In this document: one piece after another, positions 43,042 to 51,671 of the stretch
Numbering within the stretch: the stretch's first letter is position 1
Layout: each line of letters starts with the position of its first letter
Assembly: GCA_900317325.1 (NCBI GenBank)
Contig: ONGE01000009.1
Location: forward strand, 1-64,000
Source of the DNA: an uncultured Prevotellaceae bacterium
GTDB taxonomy: Bacteria; Bacteroidota; Bacteroidia; Bacteroidales; Muribaculaceae
Direction of reading: 5' to 3'
DNA length: 64,000 bases
Program-made: the position numbers and the translations under genes
Notes under the pieces: generated by a model
Databases searched by the model: none
The model's input: only the letters and a program-made list of their open reading frames with translations
What the model was told of the DNA's origin: nothing

Positions 43042-45441
43042 ATGACCGAGGCGATTCATCACATCCTCTACACGATACGCCGATTCAAGACGTCAACAGC
43101 GCTGAACATCGCAGGGCTCTTGGCTGCGTTTGTCGTGTGCTATCTGATGCTGACCCAGGTCATGTTTTTGAGGGGATACAACCAAGGCATCAAGGACCAC
43201 AAGCGAATCTATCGTTTGGAGAGCACTCTCTTTGCAACTCCTGACCATGAATGGAGCAGTGCCGCCTGCCGATTCATGGGCGAGGACTTGGCTGCCATGC
43301 CGCAGGTCGAGGGTGTGACCATGACACACTATTCATGGTCGCCGGTCACGACAAAGTTCAAGCAAGGCGATAAAGAGGTAGACTACCCCTGCCTGATCAA
43401 CAACAACACTGCCGTGAGCAACCTGACCGATCAAGTGCTGGACGGCAGCATCGAGTGGACCGACACCGACCATGAGGGCGTCATCATTCCTGCCAGCATC
43501 GCCACACAATACTTCGGCACGACACACGCCGCCGGCAAAAAGATGCTCCAAATCTCCAGCGACACCACCATCGAGGTAACCGTGAGGGGCGTCTATAAGG
43601 ATTTCCCGGAAAACAGCACACCCCGTAACTACATCATGACTAATCTGGGTGACCTCTATGCCGACACGACAGGCAACTGGGGCTTCACCTGCCTGGTTAA
43701 GTTCAAGGAGGGGGTGGACGACCCCAACAGCCTCATGGAACCCATGCTGCAGCGTTTCAGAACGTCAGCACAACGCCTGCTTGCCGACAAAAACGAAACC
43801 GAGTTTAAGGAGTGGCAACGTACATTGGAAACCATCAGTTTCAGATTCCAGCCGCTTGATGACATCTACTTCACCCGCGTCGACAACAACGATTTGGGCA
43901 ATCGCAGGGCCCTGAGTATCATCGAGTTGATTGTCCTGCTGATTATCATCATAGCCACCATCAACACCTTGAATTTCACACTGGCGATCAGCCCCATGTG
44001 GGTGCGCGACACCAACACGAGAATCGTCTTAGGTGCCACACGGTCGTCCATCAGGCTGCGACTCGTCGGCGAGATCACCATCATCACGGTGGTGACCTGC
44101 CTGCTGGCCCTGGCTGTGTGCCAGGTAATTCCTGATACAAAGGCACTTAACAGCTTGTTTGACGGCGACATCGCCCTGAGCGCCCATCCCGGCATCGTCA
44201 TGGCCATGCTGGCCATTGCTGCAGGCATCGGTATCGTTTCAGGAATCTATCCGGCACACTTCGTCACCTCTTTTAAGACGGCGACAGCGTTAAAGAGCAG
44301 TTTTGGACTCACACCACGGGGCATCAAGCTGCGCACATTGCTCATCGGTCTGCAACTTGTCATCACGATGTTTCTCATGTCATTCATCTGCACGCTCTAC
44401 CAGCAGACAAGATTCATTTTCAACTCGGATTACGGCTTTGACATCGACCGGATACTCAACGTGAAATTGAAGCCTCAAGAGCCTGATTACCGCGAAGTCT
44501 TGCGCGCCGACCTGAAGCAACTGCCCGAGGTGGAGAATGTCTCCTACTCCCGATTTATCATCGGCTCGACCGACCGTTACCTGAGCACCACGGTCCAGAA
44601 CCCGAAAGACTCCACTCAGTCCACTCACTGCTATGAGTTCCAAGTCGATGACAATTATTTCTCGACAATGGGAATAAAACTGGTTAGAGGACGTGATTTC
44701 ACTCCGGCCGACAAACTCACTCAGCACTGGATTGTCAACGAGGCTTTGGCCGAATTTCTCAACTGTGAGGAGTTGCCTGAAAATGCGGTAGATGAAGGCG
44801 TCACGACTAGAATCATCGGCGTATGCCAGAACATCCGCTATTCAACCATACGAAGCAATAAAAACACACCCATCGCCTTTGTACCAAGTTCTGGCAATGA
44901 TTGCTGGCAAGCCAACGTGCGTATCGCCGAGGGGGCCGACCGCGAGGCCGTCAAGGCGTCTATCGCCCGATTGGTCAAGAAACACAGCGGTCACGAGTCA
45001 CCCCAAGTCCAGGACATGGAGACGACCCTGGGCGCCTCCTACAGTAATGAGTTCAGGTTTGTGAAACTGGTATATCTTTTCTCATTATTCTGCATTATCA
45101 TCATGCTGGTGGGTGTCTTCTGCCTGACGATGCTCGAGACCCAGTATCGGCGCAAGGAAATTGCCATCCGCAAGGTGGCGGGAGCCACTTCGGGCAGCAT
45201 CATCGGCATGTTGTGCAAGAGCTATTGCGGACTGATCCTGATTTGCTTTGTCATTGCCACCCCCATCGCCTACGTCATCAGCGACCAGTGGCTCGACACA
45301 TTTGTCGAGCACCAGCCCATCAACTGGTGGCCGTTCCCATTAAGTCTGCTTGTGGTGGGTGGGCTCACGCTGGGTACCATCCTGCTGCAATGCTGGCGCA
45401 CTGCTCACGAGAACCCGGTGAACAGTATTAAGGACGAATAA
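43042..45441 (+). CDS. ABC transporter permease, FtsX/MacB type (second)
   Basis: 799 residues with the same eight-helix, two-domain plan as the first permease: helix about 17-40, extracytoplasmic domain, helices about 290-312, 343-365, 385-407 and 430-450, second domain, and three C-terminal helices. Shared landmarks include DGSIEWTDTDHEGVIIPASIA (identical in outline to the first permease) and RRKEIAIRKVAGAT near 711. The two permeases arose by duplication and may form a heterodimer with the ATPase between them. The stop is 12 bases from the stop of the converging rlmD gene; no terminator fits in the gap. Confidence 0.92.
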   Translation: MTEAIHHILYTIRRFKTSTALNIAGLLAAFVVCYLMLTQVMFLRGYNQGIKDHKRIYRLESTLFATPDHEWSSAACRFMGEDLAAMPQVEGVTMTHYSWSPVTTKFKQGDKEVDYPCLINNNTAVSNLTDQVLDGSIEWTDTDHEGVIIPASIATQYFGTTHAAGKKMLQISSDTTIEVTVRGVYKDFPENSTPRNYIMTNLGDLYADTTGNWGFTCLVKFKEGVDDPNSLMEPMLQRFRTSAQRLLADKNETEFKEWQRTLETISFRFQPLDDIYFTRVDNNDLGNRRALSIIELIVLLIIIIATINTLNFTLAISPMWVRDTNTRIVLGATRSSIRLRLVGEITIITVVTCLLALAVCQVIPDTKALNSLFDGDIALSAHPGIVMAMLAIAAGIGIVSGIYPAHFVTSFKTATALKSSFGLTPRGIKLRTLLIGLQLVITMFLMSFICTLYQQTRFIFNSDYGFDIDRILNVKLKPQEPDYREVLRADLKQLPEVENVSYSRFIIGSTDRYLSTTVQNPKDSTQSTHCYEFQVDDNYFSTMGIKLVRGRDFTPADKLTQHWIVNEALAEFLNCEELPENAVDEGVTTRIIGVCQNIRYSTIRSNKNTPIAFVPSSGNDCWQANVRIAEGADREAVKASIARLVKKHSGHESPQVQDMETTLGASYSNEFRFVKLVYLFSLFCIIIMLVGVFCLTMLETQYRRKEIAIRKVAGATSGSIIGMLCKSYCGLILICFVIATPIAYVISDQWLDTFVEHQPINWWPFPLSLLVVGGLTLGTILLQCWRTAHENPVNSIKDE

Positions 45442-45453
45442 CCGACAACACGA

Positions 45454-46860
45454 TCATTTCTTCTCCAGTAACGCTACATTCTCGACGTGGTGGGTGTGCG
45501 GGAACATGTCCACGGGCTGGATTTCCACAACACGGTATTTCTCGTCGAGCATGGCGATGTCGCGCGCCTGGGTGGCGGGGTTGCAGCTCACATAGACGAG
45601 GCGCTGCGGCTCGGCGTTGAGGATGACCTTGACGACGTCCTCGTGCATGCCGGCACGCGGCGGGTCGATGATCATCACCTCGGGACGGCCGTGCTCGGCG
45701 ATAAAGTCATCGGTAAGCACGTCCTTCATGTCGCCTGCATAGAACAGGGTGTTCTCGATGCCGTTGACGCGGGAATTCAACTTGGCATCCTCGATGGCCT
45801 CGGGAACATACTCGATGCCGATGACCTGACGGGCCTGACGGGCCACGAAGTTGGCGATGGTGCCCGTGCCGGTGTACAGGTCATAGACCAGTTCTTCGCC
45901 CGTGAGGGCGGCCATGCGGCGAGCCACCTTATAAAGTTCATAGGCCTGGCGGGAATTGGTCTGGTAGAAGGACTTGGGGCCGACGCGGAACTTGAGGCCT
46001 TCCATCTCTTCCTCGATGTAGTCGAGGCCGCTGTAGGTGATGAACTCCTGGTCGGCAAGCGAGTCGTTGACCTTTAGGTTGACAACATAGAGCAGCGAAG
46101 TGATCTGCGGGAAACGGTCACGCACGGCGCTCATCACGTCCTCGATGGCGGCGCGGTCGTCCTGGCCGAATACGATGACCTCCATGATTTCGCCAGTGCT
46201 GGCGGTGCGGGTCATGGTCATGCGGATGAAACCCTGCTGGCCGCGGATGTCATAGAAGGAGTAGCCCTTCTCGACACACAATCCACGAATGAACAGGCGC
46301 AGCTCGTTGCTGATATCGTCCTGCAGCCAGCAACGCTTGATGTCGAGCACCTTGTCAAAGGCGCCGGGAATGTGGAAACCCGCTGCGTTGCGGTCGGGGA
46401 ACTCGGCACCGCTGTCGAGCTGCTCGCGGGTGAGCCAGCACTTGTTGGAGAAAGTGAATTCCAGTTTATTACGGTAGTGGGTCGTTGTTGCCGAGCCCAG
46501 GATAGGGTTGATGGCGGGAATCGGCACCTTGGCGATGCGTTCCATGGCATCCACCACCTGCTGTTGCTTGCACTGCAGCTGGTACTCGTAGGGCAGGTGC
46601 TGCCACTTGCAGCCGCCGCACAGCCCGAAGTGCTCACACATCGGCTCCACACGCAGCTCACTGGGCTTGACCAGTCGCTCGATATGCCCCTCGGCAAAGC
46701 TGTGCTTCTTGCGATCGATCTTCAAGTCAATCACATCGCCAGGCGCGCCAAACGGCACAAACACCACCAGGTCGTTCCATCGCCCGAGGCTCTTGCCCTC
46801 GGCCGCCACGCCCGTTATCTCAAAACCCTCAATTACCGGAATATCTTTCTTCTTTCTCAT
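45454..46860 (-). CDS. rlmD: 23S rRNA (uracil-5-)-methyltransferase RlmD
   Basis: 468 residues from ATG 46860 (MRKKKDIPVIEGFEI); an earlier in-frame ATG at 46920 lies upstream of the -7 element. TRAM domain (about 8-65), iron-sulphur cysteines C75, C81 and C84 in CEHFGLCGGCKWQH, and a SAM-dependent methyltransferase domain with YDLYTGTGTIANFVA, DPPRAGMHEDVV and the catalytic Cys in VYVSCNPATQARD. It methylates U1939 (E. coli numbering) of 23S rRNA or an equivalent site. Members of this family in Bacteroidota can also be RlmC/TrmA-like, so the exact target is not certain. Confidence 0.9.
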   Translation of the reverse strand: MRKKKDIPVIEGFEITGVAAEGKSLGRWNDLVVFVPFGAPGDVIDLKIDRKKHSFAEGHIERLVKPSELRVEPMCEHFGLCGGCKWQHLPYEYQLQCKQQQVVDAMERIAKVPIPAINPILGSATTTHYRNKLEFTFSNKCWLTREQLDSGAEFPDRNAAGFHIPGAFDKVLDIKRCWLQDDISNELRLFIRGLCVEKGYSFYDIRGQQGFIRMTMTRTASTGEIMEVIVFGQDDRAAIEDVMSAVRDRFPQITSLLYVVNLKVNDSLADQEFITYSGLDYIEEEMEGLKFRVGPKSFYQTNSRQAYELYKVARRMAALTGEELVYDLYTGTGTIANFVARQARQVIGIEYVPEAIEDAKLNSRVNGIENTLFYAGDMKDVLTDDFIAEHGRPEVMIIDPPRAGMHEDVVKVILNAEPQRLVYVSCNPATQARDIAMLDEKYRVVEIQPVDMFPHTHHVENVALLEKK

Positions 46861-46869
46861 AATTGCCCA

Positions 46870-46877
46870 CAAAGGTA
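46870..46877 (-). promoter_or_regulatory. -7 element of rlmD
   Basis: TACCTTTG on the minus strand, 10 bases from ATG 46860, implying an almost leaderless mRNA. The nearest TTG is 24 bases away. Confidence 0.45.
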
Positions 46878-47030
46878 CAACAATCCCGCGAAACCTCGCT
46901 ACAATAAAGAAGAAAACCATACAATGGAATCTATGCTAGAGCATTAAGCTCCACAGCTTACATGTAGTTAAAGTAAGTGCTCACACTTACTAATGGGAAT
47001 GAGAAACTCGATTCCTCAGACATGTACAGG

Positions 47031-47150
47031 CTGTGTCATAATTGTTTCGCCTGGAATAATAACCGCCCTGGCGGGCGGGAAATTAATCAAATTTGAATAA
47101 TCTCCCGTGCGTAGCACGGTTTATTTCTGCGACATTGAATTTTGACACAG
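47031..47150. mobile_element. MITE-like element, 120 bp with terminal inverted repeats
   Basis: The left end CTGTGTCATAATT (47031-47043) and right end AATTTTGACACAG (47138-47150) are inverted repeats matching at 12 of 13 bases. Inside are two perfect hairpins, CCGCCC-TGGC-GGGCGG (47073-47088) and CCGTGC-GTA-GCACGG (47104-47118), and no coding frame. Ends reading CTGTGTCAAAA resemble those of several IS families, so this may be a non-autonomous relative. No clear target-site duplication was found (flanks ACAGG and TCTCTAGG). It lies between the start region of rlmD and the end of the TPR gene. Confidence 0.6.
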
Positions 47151-47171
47151 TCTCTAGGCGACATTTGAGTT

Positions 47172-48104
47172 TTACTCGTTGAGGGTTTTGAGGATGGAGT
47201 CGCGGTTCAGGCCCAGGGTGACCGCGGTGTCGATGTCGCGGTTCATGTCGTCGCGCTGGAAGCGCAGCTTGTTCAACTTGGCACGCAGGACATACAGGTA
47301 GGGGTCGTCGGGGGTCATCTCGAGGGCGGTGCGGATGTCGGCCTCGGCGTCGTTGAGGTGCTTCATCGTCAGGTAGCAGTCGGCACGGTGTCCCAGTAGC
47401 TGGGCGCTGGGCTGCACCTTGATGACCTGGCTGAAGAGTTCGGCGGCGCGGCTGTAGTTGCCGTTGCGTTTGTGCAACAGGCCCATGCCCTCATAATACA
47501 GGCCCGAGTTGGGATTGATGCGCTTGATTTCGGTGAACAGGTCCTCGGCTCGCTTGGTGTCGCCACGCTCCATGGCCAGCACGCCCAGCGAGTAACGCGA
47601 CTCGGTGTCGTATAGGTCGAGTTCGCACACGCGCTCATAGTCGTCGACTGCACGCTGCACGCTGTCCATCTCGACATAGAGGGCGGCCCGGTTGAGCAAC
47701 AGCGTCACGGCATGGGGCGTCATGTCGAGAGCGAGGGAGTAGTTCTTCACGGCTTCGGCCAGCTTGCCCTGATAGCGCTGCAGGGTGGCGATATTGCTCA
47801 GCACCATCGAATTGGAAGGATTGTCGGGATCCGACATGAATGCCTTGAGCAGCCATTGCTCGGCGACGGGCCAATCATGGCTGTAGATGTAGGTCTGAGC
47901 CGAGTCGATATACTGGAAATAAGGTGTCTCGGTGTCGATATCGGCGATATAGGGGTTCTCAGCCTTTTGGGGTTGCGGTTTTAACCCTTTCTCCATCTTC
48001 ATGTTCTCCTCACCGATGGAGTTAATCACCTGTGCCCCACCCTGCTGCCATGCCAATGACAGCACAAACACAACCAACAAAGACCTTGATAGCATTTTCA
48101 TCAT
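47172..48104 (-). CDS. Secreted tetratricopeptide repeat protein
   Basis: 310 residues from ATG 48104 (or 48101): MMKMLSRSLLVVFVLSLAWQ is a signal peptide, whereas the upstream extension from 48161 covers low-complexity spacer. About seven TPR motifs fill 55-300 (for example SAQTYIYSHDWPVAEQWLLKAF, LAEAVKNYSLALDMTP, YSRAAELFSQVIKVQP, NDAEADIRTALEMTPDDP). It is probably a periplasmic scaffold or assembly protein; the partner is unknown. The gene is 77 bases downstream of the MscS-type channel on the same strand. Confidence 0.85.
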   Translation of the reverse strand: MMKMLSRSLLVVFVLSLAWQQGGAQVINSIGEENMKMEKGLKPQPQKAENPYIADIDTETPYFQYIDSAQTYIYSHDWPVAEQWLLKAFMSDPDNPSNSMVLSNIATLQRYQGKLAEAVKNYSLALDMTPHAVTLLLNRAALYVEMDSVQRAVDDYERVCELDLYDTESRYSLGVLAMERGDTKRAEDLFTEIKRINPNSGLYYEGMGLLHKRNGNYSRAAELFSQVIKVQPSAQLLGHRADCYLTMKHLNDAEADIRTALEMTPDDPYLYVLRAKLNKLRFQRDDMNRDIDTAVTLGLNRDSILKTLNE

Positions 48105-48181
48105 TCTTGCCAATGGATAAAACGGAAGAAACGGATTGAACGGAACAGACGGATTCCTCACCCCTAACTCCTAATTCCTAA

Positions 48182-49339
48182 TTACTGATTATTAACGTGT
48201 ACGTCCATCTGGGGGAACGGGAAGCGGATGCCGTGCTGCGGGAACTGCTTGTAAATCTGCTCGTTCACGTCGTACAGCACGCCCCAATAGTTGGCGATTT
48301 CGGTCCAGGCACGCACAATGAGCGTCACTTGGCTATCGTCGAGGCTCTCGACATTCACGCTGGGGTTGTAGTTGGGCTTGGGAATCAATGAAGCGAGTTT
48401 GGCCTCATGCTCCTCGCGCAGCTCCTCGGCCTTGCGGCGGTGCCAATGGAACAGGCGTTTCCACCAGGGCAGCGGTTTCTCCTCGTGCTCCTCATGGGTT
48501 TCGACAGGCTGCTCTTCCTCCTTGACGTCTTCGTCGGTGTGCACCACGCGCGGGTCGGCAGCCAGGATGTCAAGGGCCACTTTGCGAGCCACATCCACGT
48601 CGTCGCCATAGCTGATGCCCACGCGCCACTCCACGCGGTGGTAGTGCTCGGCGCTGAAGTTTTTCAGCGAACTGGTGGCCAAGCCGCCGTTGGGAATGAC
48701 GATGCGGTCATTATTATAGGTGTTGATGATCGTATTGAAAATCTGGATCTCGCGCACGGTGCCCTTCAACTCACCGAACTCGATGTAATCGCCCACCTTG
48801 TAGGGTTTCAGCAACAGGATGAGCACACCGCCGGCAAAGTTCTGCAGCGTGCCGCTCAAGGCCATACCGATGGCGACACCGGCACTGGCAAAGATGGCGA
48901 TGAACGAACTCGTCTCGATGCCCAGCACCCCGATCACGGTGATGATGAGCAGGAACAGCAGCGTGATCTTGATGAACGACAGCAAGAACGACGTCAACGA
49001 GCGGTCAAAACCCTTGGCGATCATGATGGCGCGCACCACGCTGTAAATCTTGTTGATGATGAACTTGCCGATGTAGAATATCAGTATCGCGGCAAGGATG
49101 CGCAACGCCAGCGAAATCAACTGACTCGACAACGACGTCACTACGCTGCCCAGGTCCAGATACTTGAATTTATCCACCAGTTTCCCGGGCGTGAGTGCTG
49201 CAATGGAGTCGGCACTGAGCTGGTTAGTGAGCGAGTCCACATGCGCTGTTACAACATTGGTCGCCTGCTTGATTTTGTTGGCGGCCACCGTATCAGGTGC
49301 TGCCACCGGAATCTGCATTAATATCTTGTTCAATGACAT
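48182..49339 (-). CDS. MscS-type mechanosensitive channel with charged insertion
   Basis: 385 residues from ATG 49339; the upstream in-frame ATG 49375 overlaps the -7 element TATCTTTG (49380-49373). An N-terminal soluble stretch (1-65) precedes three helices (about 72-98, 115-140 and 145-180); the pore helix has the Gly/Ala pattern FASAGVAIGMALSGTLQNFAGGVLILL. The beta domain follows with VGDYIEFGELKGTVREIQIFNT and IVIPNG. A segment at about 268-318 (DVKEEEQPVETHEEHEEK to RRKAEELREEHEAKL) is highly charged, His/Glu-rich and Trp-containing and is absent from E. coli MscS. The channel should release solutes on hypo-osmotic shock. Confidence 0.92.
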   Translation of the reverse strand: MSLNKILMQIPVAAPDTVAANKIKQATNVVTAHVDSLTNQLSADSIAALTPGKLVDKFKYLDLGSVVTSLSSQLISLALRILAAILIFYIGKFIINKIYSVVRAIMIAKGFDRSLTSFLLSFIKITLLFLLIITVIGVLGIETSSFIAIFASAGVAIGMALSGTLQNFAGGVLILLLKPYKVGDYIEFGELKGTVREIQIFNTIINTYNNDRIVIPNGGLATSSLKNFSAEHYHRVEWRVGISYGDDVDVARKVALDILAADPRVVHTDEDVKEEEQPVETHEEHEEKPLPWWKRLFHWHRRKAEELREEHEAKLASLIPKPNYNPSVNVESLDDSQVTLIVRAWTEIANYWGVLYDVNEQIYKQFPQHGIRFPFPQMDVHVNNQ

Positions 49340-49515
49340 CGTTTCTTTGATAATTGGTTGATTATTGAAATGCAAAGATAATACCTTCCACTCAAAAAAA
49401 ACCTTAAATCTCCCCTAAATAACGTGAACATAGAGAAAGAAACACCCTCACAATAAAGTTGCAAAGGTGATTCATTTCAGAGGGCATTCCAATTATTCAT
49501 TGTTCATATCACAAT

Positions 49516-49914
49516 CTATTGAATTTCCCACACTCCTGTATTAGCTATTTCGGTACTCCATTGAACTTGCCATGTTCTACCATTTATCTGATCCAATAAT
49601 ATGAAGTTATAATAATTTTGTGTTGGATAAAGCGTAAAACGCCCATTAACTTTATCATCATAACTCCTCAACAATGAATTCGGATTTAATGGACATGTGA
49701 AAGCATCAGATTCAGAACTTGTTGAATATTGAACCATCCACATCTGTCCAGTTTCCGTATTTAGTTTAATGAAAATCCAACGGTTTTCTGTCGGAAACAA
49801 TTGATAAATCGCTGTGGGATTCACATAATACCTGGGTGGCACATTACTACTTGATTGGGTGTAAGCGCACAAACCAAACGACATCAAAAACAACAATAAA
49901 AAAAACTTCTTCAT
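49516..49914 (-). CDS. Small secreted protein with two internal repeats
   Basis: 132 residues with signal peptide ending FGLCAYTQ. The mature part contains two copies of one motif: QLFPTENRWIFIKLNTETGQMWMVQYST (about 38-65) and TLYPTQNYYNFILLDQINGRTWQVQWST (about 94-121), i.e. L-Y/F-P-T-x-N-x5-L-x5-G-x-x-W-x-V-Q-x-S-T. This looks like a small beta repeat domain seen in other Bacteroidales secreted proteins, with no known function. It begins 12 bases after the HNH gene and is likely co-transcribed with it. Lower G+C than its surroundings. Confidence 0.65.
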   Translation of the reverse strand: MKKFFLLLFLMSFGLCAYTQSSSNVPPRYYVNPTAIYQLFPTENRWIFIKLNTETGQMWMVQYSTSSESDAFTCPLNPNSLLRSYDDKVNGRFTLYPTQNYYNFILLDQINGRTWQVQWSTEIANTGVWEIQ

Positions 49915-49926
49915 TCTATAATCCTT

Positions 49927-51006
49927 TTAACTAACATAATCATCTAAACAATCACCACCATTCCATTCTTTGCCTTGGGCAAGAGTAAAGTACTTATATC
50001 CACCTATCTCTTCAAAGAAAGAACCAAGGTTTTCATGAACAAATCTTCCATTTTTCACATATACTCCCATCAGGACCCAGGCTTTAATAGGATGCTGTTC
50101 GGTCCTTTTTGAGAACACCCAGAAATAATTGTTGTCTTTATTCATCGCATATTCCAAAATGGTTGTTCCTCCATACACATTCATTGTAATCAACTTACCA
50201 TTTGACAATTGAGCATAGTAATCCAACAATGGTGTCTCAGTGATTTCTGAAGGGCACAAAGGAAAATCTGTTGGGGTTATCCATTTCTTTTGAACAGCGA
50301 TGTTTGGACTCTTGGCTGCAACAAATTCATTCTTCTCAATCAAAGGATTACTTACTATCCCTTCCGATAATCTACTCTGTTGCGGCCGTCTCAAGGACAT
50401 CTGCTTTTTCATTATTTCCATTTGAGGATTATAGCCAAGAGACTTATATATCCATTCACCCATACTACCACCTTTCGGCTCGTCAATTGGACGATGGGCC
50501 CATTCATTCATATTCTTAAGAGCCTGCCTGCCTTCTTCTCTGGACACACTCCTCATCCAACTGAAATTTGGGTTTTGATCAGCAAACCGTCTTAACATTG
50601 CTGGATTATTTAAAAACGCCTCTATACTCCCGCAACACATGATAATCTTCTTTCTTGTTGCTGGATTATTCAAGGCATTCTGTAACCTAGTTAACCAATG
50701 CAGATTCTCGACACGATTATTCCTCCTGTTAGAATCCTTGTGATCCACTACATACACTTTAGTATCCCGCTCACCAAAATAGGCTGTTGCAACGATTTGA
50801 TGCACCCTCACTATGCCACCGATAAACATATAACCATTCGTGTCATTAGGGACTCCGAAAGTCCATCTTTCATCATCTTTTCTCACTCTCTTACCAGGAC
50901 GAGCGTGACGAAACACTGCACCATTATCGCGGACCGAATAATGTTCGCCTTTGAAATCACACTCCTTTACCTCCTGATAATCATTTAATAAATTTAATGT
51001 TTCCAT
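49927..51006 (-). CDS. HNH endonuclease-like protein with uncharacterised C-terminal region
   Basis: 359 residues. The N-terminal quarter has YSVRDNGAVFRHARPGKR (a NUMOD4-like strand pattern) and an HNH_3 motif: H69 in RVHQIVATAYFG, H89 in VVDHKDSNRRNN, N96/N97 and NLHWLT (101-106). These match HNH homing-type nucleases. Residues about 110-210 are helical with two NNPA motifs; about 250-359 are beta-rich with no recognised domain. It lies 2 bases after the HTH regulator gene and 12 before a small secreted protein, all in AT-rich DNA. No intron or prophage surrounds it, so a free-standing homing endonuclease, a toxin or defence nuclease, or a domesticated nuclease are all possible. Confidence 0.75.
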   Translation of the reverse strand: METLNLLNDYQEVKECDFKGEHYSVRDNGAVFRHARPGKRVRKDDERWTFGVPNDTNGYMFIGGIVRVHQIVATAYFGERDTKVYVVDHKDSNRRNNRVENLHWLTRLQNALNNPATRKKIIMCCGSIEAFLNNPAMLRRFADQNPNFSWMRSVSREEGRQALKNMNEWAHRPIDEPKGGSMGEWIYKSLGYNPQMEIMKKQMSLRRPQQSRLSEGIVSNPLIEKNEFVAAKSPNIAVQKKWITPTDFPLCPSEITETPLLDYYAQLSNGKLITMNVYGGTTILEYAMNKDNNYFWVFSKRTEQHPIKAWVLMGVYVKNGRFVHENLGSFFEEIGGYKYFTLAQGKEWNGGDCLDDYVS

Positions 51007-51008
51007 AA

Positions 51009-51617
51009 TTAAAAATTGAATGTGTTAAAAATAAACTTTAAGGTCTTTTCCCATTCCTCTTCAGACTTATAATCAAGTTTGACATCTATCATTCTACTAC
51101 CATTATTCTTGTTAATCATTAAGTATACTCTTATGCCGTCAGTACTTTCTATACGTCTAATATCAAATAACGGATTTGAAGCATACTTTTCTGATATAAA
51201 TCCACCAGTTGTAAAAGTTATACCATAAAAAGTCAACATAAAGTCTGGTGTATCTACATCATTTTCTAATTCCAAGGGACGTCCGAATGCAATAATCGGT
51301 TGTTTTCCCATTTTATGCAATATATTAGGTACTGTCTCCATGAATTGAGAAATTGCTCTCCTTTTTTCCATCTCTTGAATGGCCTCTTCACTATCAATAT
51401 CAATCAATGATGGATCTCGTGCGAGTTCTTCAAAAAAATTACGATTCAACACTCTTGAGATTCTAGCCAACTGATCTAAATGTATTGATGATTTTTTGAA
51501 AATATCATATACATTTTTGCGGCTGCAACAGATTTTCTCTGCAAAATCATTTATTGGCAAATCCTGCCTTCTGACCTCATCTTTAATGAGTTGTCCTATA
51601 AAAGTTTTTTTAATCAT
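51009..51617 (-). CDS. Helix-turn-helix regulator with unknown C-terminal domain
   Basis: 202 residues from ATG 51617 (MIKKTFIGQLIKDEVRRQDL); an earlier in-frame ATG at 51680 lies upstream of the promoter. An XRE-like HTH covers about 5-65 (INDFAEKICCSRKNVYDIFKKSSIHLDQLARISRVL). The remaining 120 residues form an alpha/beta region with no recognised family (PIIAFGRPLELENDVDTPDF, IRVYLMINKNNGSRMIDVKL). It is the first gene of an AT-rich group with the HNH gene only 2 bases away, so it probably autoregulates the group. Similar HTH proteins often head toxin or defence modules in Bacteroidota. Confidence 0.75.
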   Translation of the reverse strand: MIKKTFIGQLIKDEVRRQDLPINDFAEKICCSRKNVYDIFKKSSIHLDQLARISRVLNRNFFEELARDPSLIDIDSEEAIQEMEKRRAISQFMETVPNILHKMGKQPIIAFGRPLELENDVDTPDFMLTFYGITFTTGGFISEKYASNPLFDIRRIESTDGIRVYLMINKNNGSRMIDVKLDYKSEEEWEKTLKFIFNTFNF

Positions 51618-51640
51618 AGCAAATGGTTTTATTTTTTCTG

Positions 51641-51671
51641 CAAAATTAGTCACAGATGTTTTCAACAACAA
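51641..51671 (-). promoter_or_regulatory. Promoter of the HTH-HNH group
   Basis: Minus-strand TTG (51671-51669), 20-base spacer, TAATTTTG (51648-51641); leader about 18 bases to ATG 51617. Confidence 0.65.

Noticed and set aside
47073-47118. The two GC-rich hairpins as a terminator of the TPR gene or rlmD
   Set aside because: Neither is followed by a T-run in a useful orientation and both lie inside the MITE-like inverted repeats.
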